Below, piece by piece: positions 43,978 to 53,063 of a stretch of DNA of 64,000 bases. This stretch comes from Enteractinococcus fodinae (GTDB lineage Bacteria > Actinomycetota > Actinomycetes > Actinomycetales > Micrococcaceae). Under the pieces are notes generated by a model. That model was not told the origin of the DNA, searched no databases, and was given only the letters and a program-made list of their open reading frames with translations. Made by a program: the position numbers and the translations under genes. Location: NCBI RefSeq assembly GCF_031458395.1, contig NZ_JAVDYJ010000001.1:1426001-1490000 (forward strand), given 5' to 3'. Numbering within the stretch: position 1 is the stretch's first letter; each line of letters opens with the position of its first letter.

Positions 43978-45234
43978 GTGGCCAACACTGACGCAACTAC
44001 ACTCGACGGCGGCCCAGCCCTGCTTATCCCAGGCATGGGTGAAGAAGGCGAAGAACTCGTCGTCAAGCAAACTGCTGGCCAGCAGTCCGACGCCGAGGAA
44101 GTCACTTACGGAACTTCACGTGCGGATCGTCAGACCAGCTTTGATCTGGCAGATTTTCCGGTCTTGACCGGTGAGGAAGAAGACTGGCGCTTCACCCCGC
44201 TCCACCGCCTCGCCGGCCTGCACCTACCTGAAGGTGACGACACGCTCCTGACTGGTCCAGCACCACAGGTCACTGTCACCGAACACGAGGGTGTCACCAT
44301 TGAAACTGTTGGTCGCGACGACAACCGGTTGGGCTCCTTTATGGTGCCAGATGATCGCACCTCAGCTGCAGCCTGGGCATCCTTCAGCGAAGCAACCGTT
44401 ATCACGGTGGCTGACAATCTCGAGTTCGAAAAACCGCTTGAGATCTCTGTTCAGGGTAACTCGAAGGACCCGGCAGCACAGCACATCTACATTGCCGTGG
44501 GCGCAAACACCCACGTTGATCTGGTAATCAACCAGACTGGTCAAGCTGTCGTGTCGCAAAATATCGAGTTTGCGGTAGGACAGGGCGCGAACGTCAACGT
44601 CGTCTCCTTGCAAGCTTGGGACGACGATGCAGTACACGTTGGCTCACAGCAGGCATCACTGGGCAAAGACTCCACCTTCAAACACGTGGTCATCTCCTAC
44701 GGTGGCTCCTTGGTTCGTCTGACCCCGATCACCCGGTTCGCCGGCGAAGGTGCAACCACTAACATGTACGGCCTGTACTTCGCAGACGCCGGACAGCACC
44801 TAGAACACCGTATTTTCATCGATCACTCGACGAATAATTGCACCTCGGATGCACTGTACAAGGGTGCGCTGCAAGGAAAGGGTGCTCGCGCAGTGTGGGT
44901 CGGTGACGTCTTGATTCGCGGGAACACCTCAGGGACGGACTCCTACGAGAAGAATGAGAACCTCCTCCTGAGCGAAGGCGCCCACGCCGATTCGATTCCA
45001 AACTTGGAAATCGAGACCGGGATCATCGACTCCGGTGGTCACGCCTCATCGGTCGGTCGCTTCGATGAGTCGCAGCTGTTTTACCTGATGGCTCGGGGGA
45101 TCCCAGAGCCAACCGCTCGCAAGCTGATCCTGCGCGGCTTCCTCAACGAAGTCATTCAGAAAATCGGCATCGAGGAAGTCGAAGAGGCCGTGACTGAGGT
45201 CATGGAACGCGAAATCGCCGACGTCGCACTGTAA
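43978..45234 (+). CDS. sufD: Fe-S cluster assembly protein SufD
   Basis: SufD, 418 residues, SufB paralogue and partner in the SufBC2D complex. The N-terminus is acidic; the core shows LEHRIFIDHSTNNCTSDALYKG and the C-terminal SufC contact ESQLFYLMARGIPEPTARKLILRGFLNEV. The conserved His of the SufB-SufD interface is likely in the LEHRIFIDH segment. The GTG start overlaps the region just after the sufB stop, implying coupling. Followed by sufC after 62 nt. Confidence 0.95.
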   Translation: MANTDATTLDGGPALLIPGMGEEGEELVVKQTAGQQSDAEEVTYGTSRADRQTSFDLADFPVLTGEEEDWRFTPLHRLAGLHLPEGDDTLLTGPAPQVTVTEHEGVTIETVGRDDNRLGSFMVPDDRTSAAAWASFSEATVITVADNLEFEKPLEISVQGNSKDPAAQHIYIAVGANTHVDLVINQTGQAVVSQNIEFAVGQGANVNVVSLQAWDDDAVHVGSQQASLGKDSTFKHVVISYGGSLVRLTPITRFAGEGATTNMYGLYFADAGQHLEHRIFIDHSTNNCTSDALYKGALQGKGARAVWVGDVLIRGNTSGTDSYEKNENLLLSEGAHADSIPNLEIETGIIDSGGHASSVGRFDESQLFYLMARGIPEPTARKLILRGFLNEVIQKIGIEEVEEAVTEVMEREIADVAL

Positions 45235-45296
45235 CCCCACCTGTAGCCATTACCCAAGCCCCGTACAACACGGGCAACAAGGAGACTTAAGTAAAA

Positions 45297-46061
45297 ATGT
45301 CCAAACTTGAGATCAAAGATCTACACGTCAGCATCGAGACCGAGCAGGGCGATGTCGAGATCCTCAAAGGTGTCAGCCTGACCATCAACTCCGGCGAAAC
45401 TCACGCCATCATGGGACCCAACGGTTCCGGTAAATCCACGCTGGCCCAAGCCATCGCGGGTCACCCGTCCTACAACGTCACCAGCGGTGAAATCTTGCTG
45501 GACGGCGAAGACGTGCTCGAAATGGAAGTTGACGAACGTGCACAGGCCGGACTGTTCCTCGCCATGCAGTACCCAGTAGAGGTACCAGGCGTTTCGATGA
45601 CCAACTTCCTGCGGACCGCAAAGACCGCGCTGGACGGCGAAGCACCATCGATCCGCACCTGGACAAAAGACGTCCGCGAGGCCATGAATAACCTCGAGAT
45701 GGATGCCAACTTCGCGACCCGTAACGTCAACGAAGGTTTCTCCGGTGGTGAGAAGAAGCGCGCAGAGATCTTGCAGCTTGAACTCTTCAAGCCAAAAATG
45801 GCCATCCTGGATGAGACAGACTCCGGGCTGGACATTGACGCGCTGCGCATCGTTTCGGACGGCGTAAACCGTGCACAGGAAAATAACGGCATGGGTACCT
45901 TGCTGATCACCCACTACACCCGCATCCTGCGCTACATCAAACCGGATCACGTGCACGTCTTCGTTGACGGCAAGATCGTTGATTCAGGCGGAGCAGAACT
46001 CGCCGAACGTCTCGAAGACGAAGGCTATGTCAACTACGAAAAGACCGAAGCCCCCGCCTAA
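45297..46061 (+). CDS. sufC: Fe-S cluster assembly ATPase SufC
   Basis: SufC, 254 residues, the ABC-type ATPase that drives conformational change of SufB-SufD. Walker [10 protein letters not shown] at ~38-46, signature FSGGEKKR, Walker [13 protein letters not shown] and switch His in [10 protein letters not shown] are present. AAGGAG precedes the ATG. In mycobacteria and many other actinobacteria sufS and sufU would follow; here sufT comes next. Confidence 0.97.
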   Translation: MSKLEIKDLHVSIETEQGDVEILKGVSLTINSGETHAIMGPNGSGKSTLAQAIAGHPSYNVTSGEILLDGEDVLEMEVDERAQAGLFLAMQYPVEVPGVSMTNFLRTAKTALDGEAPSIRTWTKDVREAMNNLEMDANFATRNVNEGFSGGEKKRAEILQLELFKPKMAILDETDSGLDIDALRIVSDGVNRAQENNGMGTLLITHYTRILRYIKPDHVHVFVDGKIVDSGGAELAERLEDEGYVNYEKTEAPA

Positions 46062-46105
46062 GTCTTTTCTGCTAACGTGCTAAACAGACGGAGCAGGAGG
46101 TAATC

Positions 46106-46429
46106 ATGTCCACTGTTGCACAGACACCACTCGAAGACATTGAGGAAGCCCTCAAAGACGTCATCGACCCCGAATTGGGTGTCAATATCGTCGATCTAGG
46201 CCTGCTATACGGCCTGAACTACGCCGAAGACGGCGCCCTGATCGTAGATATGACCTTGACCACCGCCGCTTGCCCGCTCACTGACGTGATCGAGGACCAG
46301 GTAGGCCGTGCCATCGAGACCATGGTCGATGAATGGCGCCTCAACTGGGTCTGGATGCCGCCATGGGGTCCAGAGAAAATTACCGAAGACGGTCGCGAAC
46401 AAATGCGCGCCCTCGGGTTCAATATCTAA
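46106..46429 (+). CDS. SufT-like MIP18/DUF59 Fe-S maturation protein
   Basis: A 107-residue DUF59 protein: DPELGVNIVDLGLLYGL and MTLTTAACPLTDVIEDQV with the conserved Cys, and WMPPWGPEKITEDGREQMRALGF at the end. SufT-type proteins help deliver Fe-S clusters to targets such as aconitase and lipoate synthase. A perfect AGGAGG lies 5 nt before the ATG. Last gene of the suf operon, followed by a terminator. Confidence 0.92.
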   Translation: MSTVAQTPLEDIEEALKDVIDPELGVNIVDLGLLYGLNYAEDGALIVDMTLTTAACPLTDVIEDQVGRAIETMVDEWRLNWVWMPPWGPEKITEDGREQMRALGFNI

Positions 46430-46445
46430 CCCAGACAACACTGAC

Positions 46446-46490
46446 ACCAACCGGTTGGCCACCTCCAAGTGGACAACCGGTTGGTTATTT
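46446..46490 (+). terminator. Terminator of the suf operon
   Basis: Stem ACCAACCGGTTG/CAACCGGTTGGT (46446-46457 with 46474-46485) with extra CCAC/GTGG pairing inside, followed by TATTT. Confidence 0.88.
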
Positions 46491-46537
46491 AACGCCTACA
46501 CTAGAAACCGCCCACCCGAACAAACTAGAGGATAAGT

Positions 46538-47224
46538 ATGCTCACCGTTGGAGTAGATGGATCAGCACTTGGCAACCCCGGCCCCGCAGGATGGGCCTGG
46601 TACATCGACGACTCCAACTGGGCAGCCGGCGGATGGGAAGAAGCCACCAATAATCGTGGCGAATTGACCGCCATCATCAAGATTCTAGAAGCGACTCAGG
46701 ACACCGATCACGACCTCACGATCCTGGCTGACTCCCAATACGCAATCAACTCGATCACCAAGTGGCTTCCCGGGTGGAAGAAAAAAGGTTGGAAAAAATC
46801 CGATGGCAAACCTGTGGTCAACCAGGATCTGATGATCCAACTCGATGAACTTATGACCAGCGCAACAGCGGCCGGACGCAATATCACGTTCCAATGGATC
46901 AAAGGCCACGCCGGTCATCCGCTCAACGAAGCGGCAGACACCCGCGCGAACGCGGCAGCCAAAGCCTTCCAAGCTGGTAAACCCGTCAAAACCGGCCCGG
47001 GCCTCAATATCGACCAAGAGCTTCAACCACCCGCACCAGCGCAGGCGCAACTACACGGTACCAAGGACGCACCCACGGCCAGGGTAACGGTGCATACTCC
47101 ATTAGATAAGACGTTGGCCGACGAAATAGTCCAACGTGCGCAACAACGTGGTGTGACGCCCCACGAAGAGCTCGCGCGACTGATCGAAGCCGGTATGACA
47201 GCCGTCTACGACACCGATCAGTGA
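46538..47224 (+). CDS. rnhA: Ribonuclease HI with C-terminal ribbon-helix-helix-like extension
   Basis: A 228-residue protein. Residues 1-~145 form RNase HI, which cuts RNA in RNA-DNA hybrids: catalytic Asp in VDGSALGNPGP, Glu in NNRGEL, Asp in LADSQYA and Asp in LNEAADTRAN are all present, with the WIKGHAGHPLN loop and a basic handle (PGWKKKGWKKSDGK). After a Pro/Ala linker, residues ~178-222 read as a beta strand (ARVTVHTPL) and two helices ending in LARLIEAGM, a layout like ribbon-helix-helix DNA-binding proteins. AGAGGA precedes the ATG. Confidence 0.92.
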   Translation: MLTVGVDGSALGNPGPAGWAWYIDDSNWAAGGWEEATNNRGELTAIIKILEATQDTDHDLTILADSQYAINSITKWLPGWKKKGWKKSDGKPVVNQDLMIQLDELMTSATAAGRNITFQWIKGHAGHPLNEAADTRANAAAKAFQAGKPVKTGPGLNIDQELQPPAPAQAQLHGTKDAPTARVTVHTPLDKTLADEIVQRAQQRGVTPHEELARLIEAGMTAVYDTDQ

Positions 47225-47306
47225 ACAGAGTCGTCACCGAACCGAAGGCATCCCTACAATGGGACAGACCTAAACGCTCAAAGAACCCTCGCGAGGTAAT
47301 ACATAG

Positions 47307-48905
47307 ATGATTTCAGCACAACAGCTGTCTGTTGTGGTTGGCTCCCGGACGCTCCTATCCGATGTCACGTTCCACATCAACGCCGGAGACCGCATCGGAC
47401 TTGTTGGTCGCAATGGCGCCGGCAAGACCACACTGACCAAAGTGCTCATGGATGAAGTCATCCCAGCCAGTGGAACCGTCATGCGATCCGGCACGGTCGG
47501 CTATCTACCGCAGGACCCACGCACCGGAGACTTGAGCCAGACCGTGAGCGACCGGATCCTCTCGGCCCGAGACCTGGCCGAATTGGCTCGACGAATGCGC
47601 CGCGCCGAAGAAGAGATGAGCTCCACAGACCCACGTCAGATGGAACGCGGGATGCGCCGCTATCCTACTGCCGAAGCTGAGTTCATCGCAGCCGGAGGTT
47701 ATGCTGCACAATCGCAGGCTGCCTCAATCGCAGCGAATCTCGGGATCGACACCTCCCTGATGCATCGTTCACTAGACACGTTGTCTGGTGGGCAACGCCG
47801 CCGTGTCGAACTGGCTCGGATTCTCTTCGAGCAACCAGATACGATGATCCTCGACGAGCCCACCAACCACTTGGATGCCGATTCCATTATTTGGCTTCGT
47901 GACTACCTCAAAACGTACGAGGGCGGGTTGATGATCATCTCGCACGACCTCGATCTGATCGACGAGGTTGTCAATACAGTCTTCTTCTTGGATGCCACCC
48001 GTCAGGTGATTGACATTTATTCAATGGGCTACCGTGCCTATTTGAAGCAGCGCGAAGTCGATGAGCGACGTCGACGCCGCGAACGCGCCTCCGCAGAAAA
48101 GAAAGCCGCAGCTCTCTACGCGCAGGCCGATAAAATGCGAGCCAAAGCCACCAAAGCAGTCGCAGCCCAGAACATGGCACGCCGGGCTGACCGAATGCTC
48201 GCGGGCCTGGCCGATGAGCGCGTAGACGAAAAGGTCGCAAACCTTCGTTTCCCCACGCCTGCGCCATGTGGCAAAGTGCCCTTGACCGCTAGCGGACTGT
48301 CAAAATCCTATGGCTCGACCGAAGTGTTTACCGGCGTGGATCTGGCCATCGATCAGGGTTCTCGAGTCGTGGTCCTCGGTTTCAACGGGGCTGGCAAAAC
48401 TACACTGCTGCGGCTGCTGGCCGGCCACGAAGCACCGGATGCAGGCCAAGTTGAACCAGGTTATGGTCTGAAGCTGGGATACTATGCGCAGGAACACGAG
48501 ACACTTGATGTGCAGCAGTCTGTGCTGGACAATATGAAATCTGCTGCTCCAAATCTTGATGAAACCGCAGCACGCACGGTGCTCGGTTCCTTCTTATTTT
48601 CTGGCGACGACGTCTACAAACCCGCTCAGGTGCTATCTGGCGGTGAAAAGACTCGACTGGCATTGGCCACCCTAGTGGTATCAGGAGCCAACGTCCTATT
48701 GCTGGACGAGCCGACCAACAACCTGGACCCGGCATCTCGCGAAGAAATTTTGGCTGCAATCCGCAGCTACGAGGGTGCAATCATCTTGGTAACCCACGAT
48801 GCCGGAGCGGTCCAGGCCCTTGATCCGGACCGGGTGCTCATCCTGCCCGACGCGGACGAAGATATCTGGTCAGATGACTACCTTGAGCTCGTCGAACTCG
48901 CCTAA
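47307..48905 (+). CDS. ABC-F family ATPase
   Basis: A 532-residue soluble protein with two ABC domains and no membrane segment, the ABC-F layout. Walker A GRNGAGKTT (first) and GFNGAGKTT (second), signatures LSGGQRRR and LSGGEKTR, Walker B MILDEPTNHLD and LLLDEPTNNLD. The inter-domain linker (~235-310) is Arg/Lys/Ala-rich and helical (P-site tRNA interaction motif region). ABC-F proteins act on the ribosome as translation factors or antibiotic-resistance proteins; this one resembles the mycobacterial protein located near suf. GAGG 10 nt before the ATG is part of the palindrome CCTCGCGAGG. Confidence 0.93.
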   Translation: MISAQQLSVVVGSRTLLSDVTFHINAGDRIGLVGRNGAGKTTLTKVLMDEVIPASGTVMRSGTVGYLPQDPRTGDLSQTVSDRILSARDLAELARRMRRAEEEMSSTDPRQMERGMRRYPTAEAEFIAAGGYAAQSQAASIAANLGIDTSLMHRSLDTLSGGQRRRVELARILFEQPDTMILDEPTNHLDADSIIWLRDYLKTYEGGLMIISHDLDLIDEVVNTVFFLDATRQVIDIYSMGYRAYLKQREVDERRRRRERASAEKKAAALYAQADKMRAKATKAVAAQNMARRADRMLAGLADERVDEKVANLRFPTPAPCGKVPLTASGLSKSYGSTEVFTGVDLAIDQGSRVVVLGFNGAGKTTLLRLLAGHEAPDAGQVEPGYGLKLGYYAQEHETLDVQQSVLDNMKSAAPNLDETAARTVLGSFLFSGDDVYKPAQVLSGGEKTRLALATLVVSGANVLLLDEPTNNLDPASREEILAAIRSYEGAIILVTHDAGAVQALDPDRVLILPDADEDIWSDDYLELVELA

Positions 48906-48932
48906 TCCATGCGGTCCTGAGGTGTCGAAGCG

Positions 48933-49835
48933 CTAGCTATTAAGCATGGCGTCTTCGATTTCCTCATCGGTCAGTTCACCTTTACGACGCTTGATCGGTT
49001 TGGCGCGTTCGATTCGGTGAGCCGAGATGAAACCATCTTCTTCTCGCTCACCGTAAAGCTCATCTTCGCGATTCCGAACCGCTTTCTGATAGGCGAGCCA
49101 ACCCCACACGGCAAATGACATCAGTCCGAATGTGAACCATTGCATGGAGTAGGACAGGTGAGGTCCCTCGTCACGCTGCGGCTCTGGCATTTGCTGGGGC
49201 ACCACGTCCATCTGAGGAGACTCGGCCGCCATGAGTCCATACGCTTGATCAGCTACGTCATAATCAAGTTGTTCGTTGATGGTCGGAAGATGGATTGAAG
49301 CTACCTGGCCGGCTGGTGCGTCACGGTCCAATGAGTCTTCACCGGGTACGACTCGCACAATGATGCGTGCCTGGCCTTGGGGAGGGGAAGGTATCGTTTC
49401 AGGTTCTGAGGCGTCGCTGCCCAATGGTAACCATCCCCGGTCAACGATCAAGCGGTCACCAGAATCCGTTTCAAATGGTACGAGGACTTCGAACCCAGGG
49501 ACCCCGGCACGCGGACGGTTGCGTGCAACCATGGTGTCTTCTTCGATGTATTGTCCCTGCACTATGACTGGTGTCCATTTCGACTGCTCGTCAAAATCAT
49601 CAAACAGCGCTCCGGCCGCGGCATATGGCACAGGCTCATCATCGTAGTTATCGACGATTTTATTAATCTCATCGAGCTTTTCCATCCGTCGGTCCATTTG
49701 CCATTCCCCGAGGAAAACCGTCGCAATGGAAAACAGGATGCAGAATACGAAGCCGCCAATCCAAGCACCTGACAAGAGAAATCGAAAGTTGAGTTTCGGC
49801 TTCTTTGCGGCTTCGGCAACAGGTTCGTGAGTCAT
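48933..49835 (-). CDS. SURF1-family cytochrome oxidase assembly protein
   Basis: A 300-residue SURF1 protein: one N-terminal helix (~20-42) ending near LGEWQMDRR, a periplasmic domain (VARNRPRAGVPGFEVLVPF, VDRGWLP), and a second helix after HLSYSMQWFTFG (~230-250), then a charged tail. SURF1 helps insert heme A into subunit I of aa3 oxidase, fitting ctaA and ctaB nearby. It is convergent with the ABC-F gene and last in a minus-strand unit with the two genes upstream. Confidence 0.92.
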   Translation of the reverse strand: MTHEPVAEAAKKPKLNFRFLLSGAWIGGFVFCILFSIATVFLGEWQMDRRMEKLDEINKIVDNYDDEPVPYAAAGALFDDFDEQSKWTPVIVQGQYIEEDTMVARNRPRAGVPGFEVLVPFETDSGDRLIVDRGWLPLGSDASEPETIPSPPQGQARIIVRVVPGEDSLDRDAPAGQVASIHLPTINEQLDYDVADQAYGLMAAESPQMDVVPQQMPEPQRDEGPHLSYSMQWFTFGLMSFAVWGWLAYQKAVRNREDELYGEREEDGFISAHRIERAKPIKRRKGELTDEEIEDAMLNS

Positions 49836-49843
49836 GGATTAGG

Positions 49844-50101
49844 TCACCTAGGTAGCGGTTGTATCTCTTGGAGAAAAGCACGGGACGAAAGGAAGTCTGC
49901 GAGGAACTCACGATGAGTGTCGCAAGCCAACCAGATTTTACGACGCTGCGGAGTGTGAATCTTGGGATTATTCCACAACAGTTTCCAGACAGCATCTGCG
50001 GTACATGATTTTCGGGAACACTGTACCTCGGTGGTAGCAGGCTCAGGTGCAGCAGACCCGGTCTGCATGAGGTTTCCAAGGAGATCAGGACCGTTTGTCA
50101 T
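49844..50101 (-). CDS. Small conserved Cys/His protein
   Basis: An 85-residue protein conserved in actinobacteria and sometimes mislabelled acetone carboxylase. The core shows CSRKSCTADAVWKLLWNNP, WLACDTHREFLADFLSSRAF: four Cys/His positions (CxxxxC and CxxH) suggest a zinc-binding site. Function unknown. The tandem ATGs at 50104/50101 lie in the 3' end of the DUF3099 gene; AGAGGG fits the second best. Co-transcribed with DUF3099 and SURF1. Confidence 0.8.
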   Translation of the reverse strand: MTNGPDLLGNLMQTGSAAPEPATTEVQCSRKSCTADAVWKLLWNNPKIHTPQRRKIWLACDTHREFLADFLSSRAFLQEIQPLPR

Positions 50102-50588
50102 CATCGTCCCTCTCATTTTGGCCAAATTGCGCTTCGGTTGCAGAAGATTCAGCGGACGGCTTGGCCGTTTGAGCTGCTGGTTGGTCATCTAACACGTCAC
50201 CAACGATAACGGTGTCGTTGTCATCCTCTTCCGCCTCCCCGCGAGCGGCTTCAAGCGCAGCCTGTTGGGGTTGAACGGTTTCAATGGAACGAGCCTGGAC
50301 CTGACGGATCGTGTTGGCAACTTGGACTCCGATCCACGGAGCCAGCATCCCCCCAACGAAAACGGCCAGCTGTACCCACCCGTCGGTGACCAAGACGACG
50401 AAAAGCGAAGCGATGCGCACCCCGATGAGCGCAGCATAAATACGATTCTTGCGTTCGGAATCTGCTACCACAGACTCCGAGGCGCCCGTGATGAGATAGA
50501 CCTGTTTATCTTCTTTGCGGGCTTGGCGCGCGTGACCGCGACCAAGTTTGCGGTCCGGTTGAGAGGCAGATTTTGACTGATACGTCAC
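50085..50588 (-). CDS. DUF3099 membrane protein
   Basis: A 167-residue actinobacterial DUF3099 protein: QVYLITGASESVVADSERKNRIYAAL precedes two adjacent membrane helices (~50-90), then a very acidic tail. Function unknown. The GTG at 50588 is chosen because AAAGGAG lies 5 nt upstream; the GTG at 50603 lies within the SD region. It is divergent from fabG, 129 bp apart, as in many Micrococcales. Confidence 0.85.
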   Translation of the reverse strand: MTYQSKSASQPDRKLGRGHARQARKEDKQVYLITGASESVVADSERKNRIYAALIGVRIASLFVVLVTDGWVQLAVFVGGMLAPWIGVQVANTIRQVQARSIETVQPQQAALEAARGEAEEDDNDTVIVGDVLDDQPAAQTAKPSAESSATEAQFGQNERDDDDKRS

Positions 50589-50708
50589 CTCATCTCCTTT
50601 CACGCGCCGATTTATTGCGACACAAATTTTCGTTACGTTACGGGTTGCAGCATCTATTGTCTCACTTTCCCGCTTAGAGTAGGGACAAAACGTCTCGATC
50701 TATCTTGA

Positions 50709-51428
<720 letters not shown>

Positions 51429-51432
51429 ATAA

Positions 51433-52203
51433 ATGACACAGACTCAAGATTTAGCAAATACCGGCATCATCGTCACCGGTTCTTCTCGCGGCGTGGGCGC
51501 CGCCACCGCGCAGCGCCTGGCAGCTCGTGGCGCCGGGGTGGTCATCAACTACCGCCAAAAAGCACCCCGCGCTAATAAAGTGGTCAAACAAATTGAAGAT
51601 GCGGGTGGCAGAGCTGTAGCTGTCGGCGCAGATATCACCACTTCGGAAGGCCGCAAAGCCATGCTTGATGCTGCCCAATCCTCCTTTGGTGGGCTTGATG
51701 TGTTGGTGTTAAATGCTTCTGGCGGGATGGAATCTGACTTCGGGGAAGACTACGCTATGCGACTCAACCGAGATGCTCAGGTCGCCATGTTGGAAGAAGC
51801 ACTCGAGGTTATGAAACCGGGCGCCCAAATCGTATACGTCACGAGTCACCAAGCTCATTTCATCGACGACGTTCCGACCATGCCCGAGTACGAACCTGTA
51901 GCAAAATCCAAACGAGCCGGTGAGGTTGCTCTTCGGGAGCGCATACCGGCCCTGCAGGATAAGGGGATCGGTTTCGTGGTGGTGACCGCTGACATGATCG
52001 AGGGCACTATCACAGCGACTCTGCTGAACCGGATGAATCCAGACGCTATTGAGTCGCGCCGTCAAGCAGCTGGAAAGTTGTATACCGTCGACGAGTTCGC
52101 TGATGAAATCGCGGCTCTGGTAGGACGCGACGATCTCGAAGTTGGTCATACCGAATACGTCGGTGCGGCACATGATTACTTCGAGCAGTTGAAGAGCAAG
52201 TAG
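51433..52203 (+). CDS. SDR-family oxidoreductase with altered catalytic motif
   Basis: A 256-residue SDR fold protein in operon with fabG. The cofactor motif TGSSRGVGAA and NASGG are clear, but the active site is unusual: after VTSHQAHF comes YEPVAKSK, where Lys is five residues after Tyr instead of four (YxxxK) or seven (Y-x6-K of FabI/InhA). By position it could be the enoyl-ACP reductase partner of FabG; by sequence it could be a different reductase or a binding-only SDR. Function not assigned. A terminator follows. Confidence 0.85.
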   Translation: MTQTQDLANTGIIVTGSSRGVGAATAQRLAARGAGVVINYRQKAPRANKVVKQIEDAGGRAVAVGADITTSEGRKAMLDAAQSSFGGLDVLVLNASGGMESDFGEDYAMRLNRDAQVAMLEEALEVMKPGAQIVYVTSHQAHFIDDVPTMPEYEPVAKSKRAGEVALRERIPALQDKGIGFVVVTADMIEGTITATLLNRMNPDAIESRRQAAGKLYTVDEFADEIAALVGRDDLEVGHTEYVGAAHDYFEQLKSK

Positions 52204-52221
52204 CTTCTTCTTACCCTTGAC

Positions 52222-52262
52222 ACACGCGCCGGATGTTAGCATTCGGCGCGTGTTGTCGTCTT
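52222..52262 (+). terminator. Terminator of the fabG-SDR operon
   Basis: Ten-bp GC-rich stem (52222-52231 with 52244-52253), 12-nt loop, followed by a T-rich tail (TGTCGTCTT). Confidence 0.65.
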
Positions 52263-52332
52263 AGTGCTGAGGATAAGAAACAAGTCATCCACAGCCAGAG
52301 CGTTTGACGCTAAACCGCGGACGGGGCTGTTC

Positions 52333-52338
52333 TACCTT
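52333..52338 (+). promoter_or_regulatory. -10 element (TACCTT) of a probably leaderless SUFU-gene transcript
   Basis: TACCTT (TANNNT) ends 6 nt before the ATG at 52345, with no SD. A TTGACG upstream (52304) is too far away to be its -35. Confidence 0.4.
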
Positions 52339-52344
52339 GGTCCC

Positions 52345-53031
52345 ATGAGCTATTTCTCTCCGCAATTCCGAAACCCGCGTATGGAGCACTTCGAACGCGA
52401 AATACACGACGTGCTCCCACACCATTTTGCACGGTTCCTTGAAGGGGAACCATTGAATATATTTGAGCAAGTCTCTGATCACATGCATCTGCATCTCTAC
52501 ATCTGGGCTCCGACCTCGCGCCGCAATATGTGGACCGTCGTAACAGCAGGGATGTCCGCGCATGCCATGAATACGCCACCAGAACTCAGCTATTACTCAC
52601 GCGTTGAGCTCGTCTTCACGCTGCCCGCGACCTGGCCGTCGATCGAGGATATCGAGCGGATGCCATCCATCAGGGCTAACGAATACCAGTGGCCTCTCGA
52701 AGTGATGACGGCGGTGGCTCGACTTCCATACCTTTATAACACCTGGCTGGCTCGTGGCCACACGGTCCGCAACGGCCATGAGAGCGATGACACCTATGCC
52801 GGCTCGAAGTTCTCTGGGGTGCTTGTCGATGGTGTGACGTCGTTACCGCACACGGCCCAACTCATGGAGGTAAACGGCACACCTGTGCACTTTCTGGGCC
52901 TATATCCGCTGTATCCTCAGGAACTTCACAACATTCTGCGCCGTCACATAACCGGTCATGAGTGGTTTCACCGATGTCTCGAAGCGGGTTTCCACGAAGG
53001 ATTGCTGACGGAGCGCCCGTTGTTAGGCTAG
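52345..53031 (+). CDS. Suppressor-of-fused (SUFU) domain protein
   Basis: A 228-residue protein resembling the bacterial SUFU family: LHLYIWAPTSRRNMWTVVTAGMSAHAM, SRVELVFTLPATW and a late WF/HRCLE segment. Eukaryotic SUFU inhibits Gli factors; bacterial members include immunity proteins of polymorphic toxin systems, but no toxin gene is nearby, so the role is unknown. The upstream frame is open to 52264 but has no SD; the ATG at 52345 gives a normal N-terminus. Convergent with serB, sharing a hairpin at the stop codon. Confidence 0.75.
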   Translation: MSYFSPQFRNPRMEHFEREIHDVLPHHFARFLEGEPLNIFEQVSDHMHLHLYIWAPTSRRNMWTVVTAGMSAHAMNTPPELSYYSRVELVFTLPATWPSIEDIERMPSIRANEYQWPLEVMTAVARLPYLYNTWLARGHTVRNGHESDDTYAGSKFSGVLVDGVTSLPHTAQLMEVNGTPVHFLGLYPLYPQELHNILRRHITGHEWFHRCLEAGFHEGLLTERPLLG

Positions 53032-53049
53032 GCCTGTTCACAGGCCTAG
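53028..53049. terminator. Bidirectional hairpin between the SUFU gene and serB
   Basis: Perfect 9-bp stem CTAGGCCTG/CAGGCCTAG with a TTCA loop; it includes the SUFU stop codon. T-runs are weak. Confidence 0.6.
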
Positions 53050-53063
53050 CTGTTCGTGATGGT

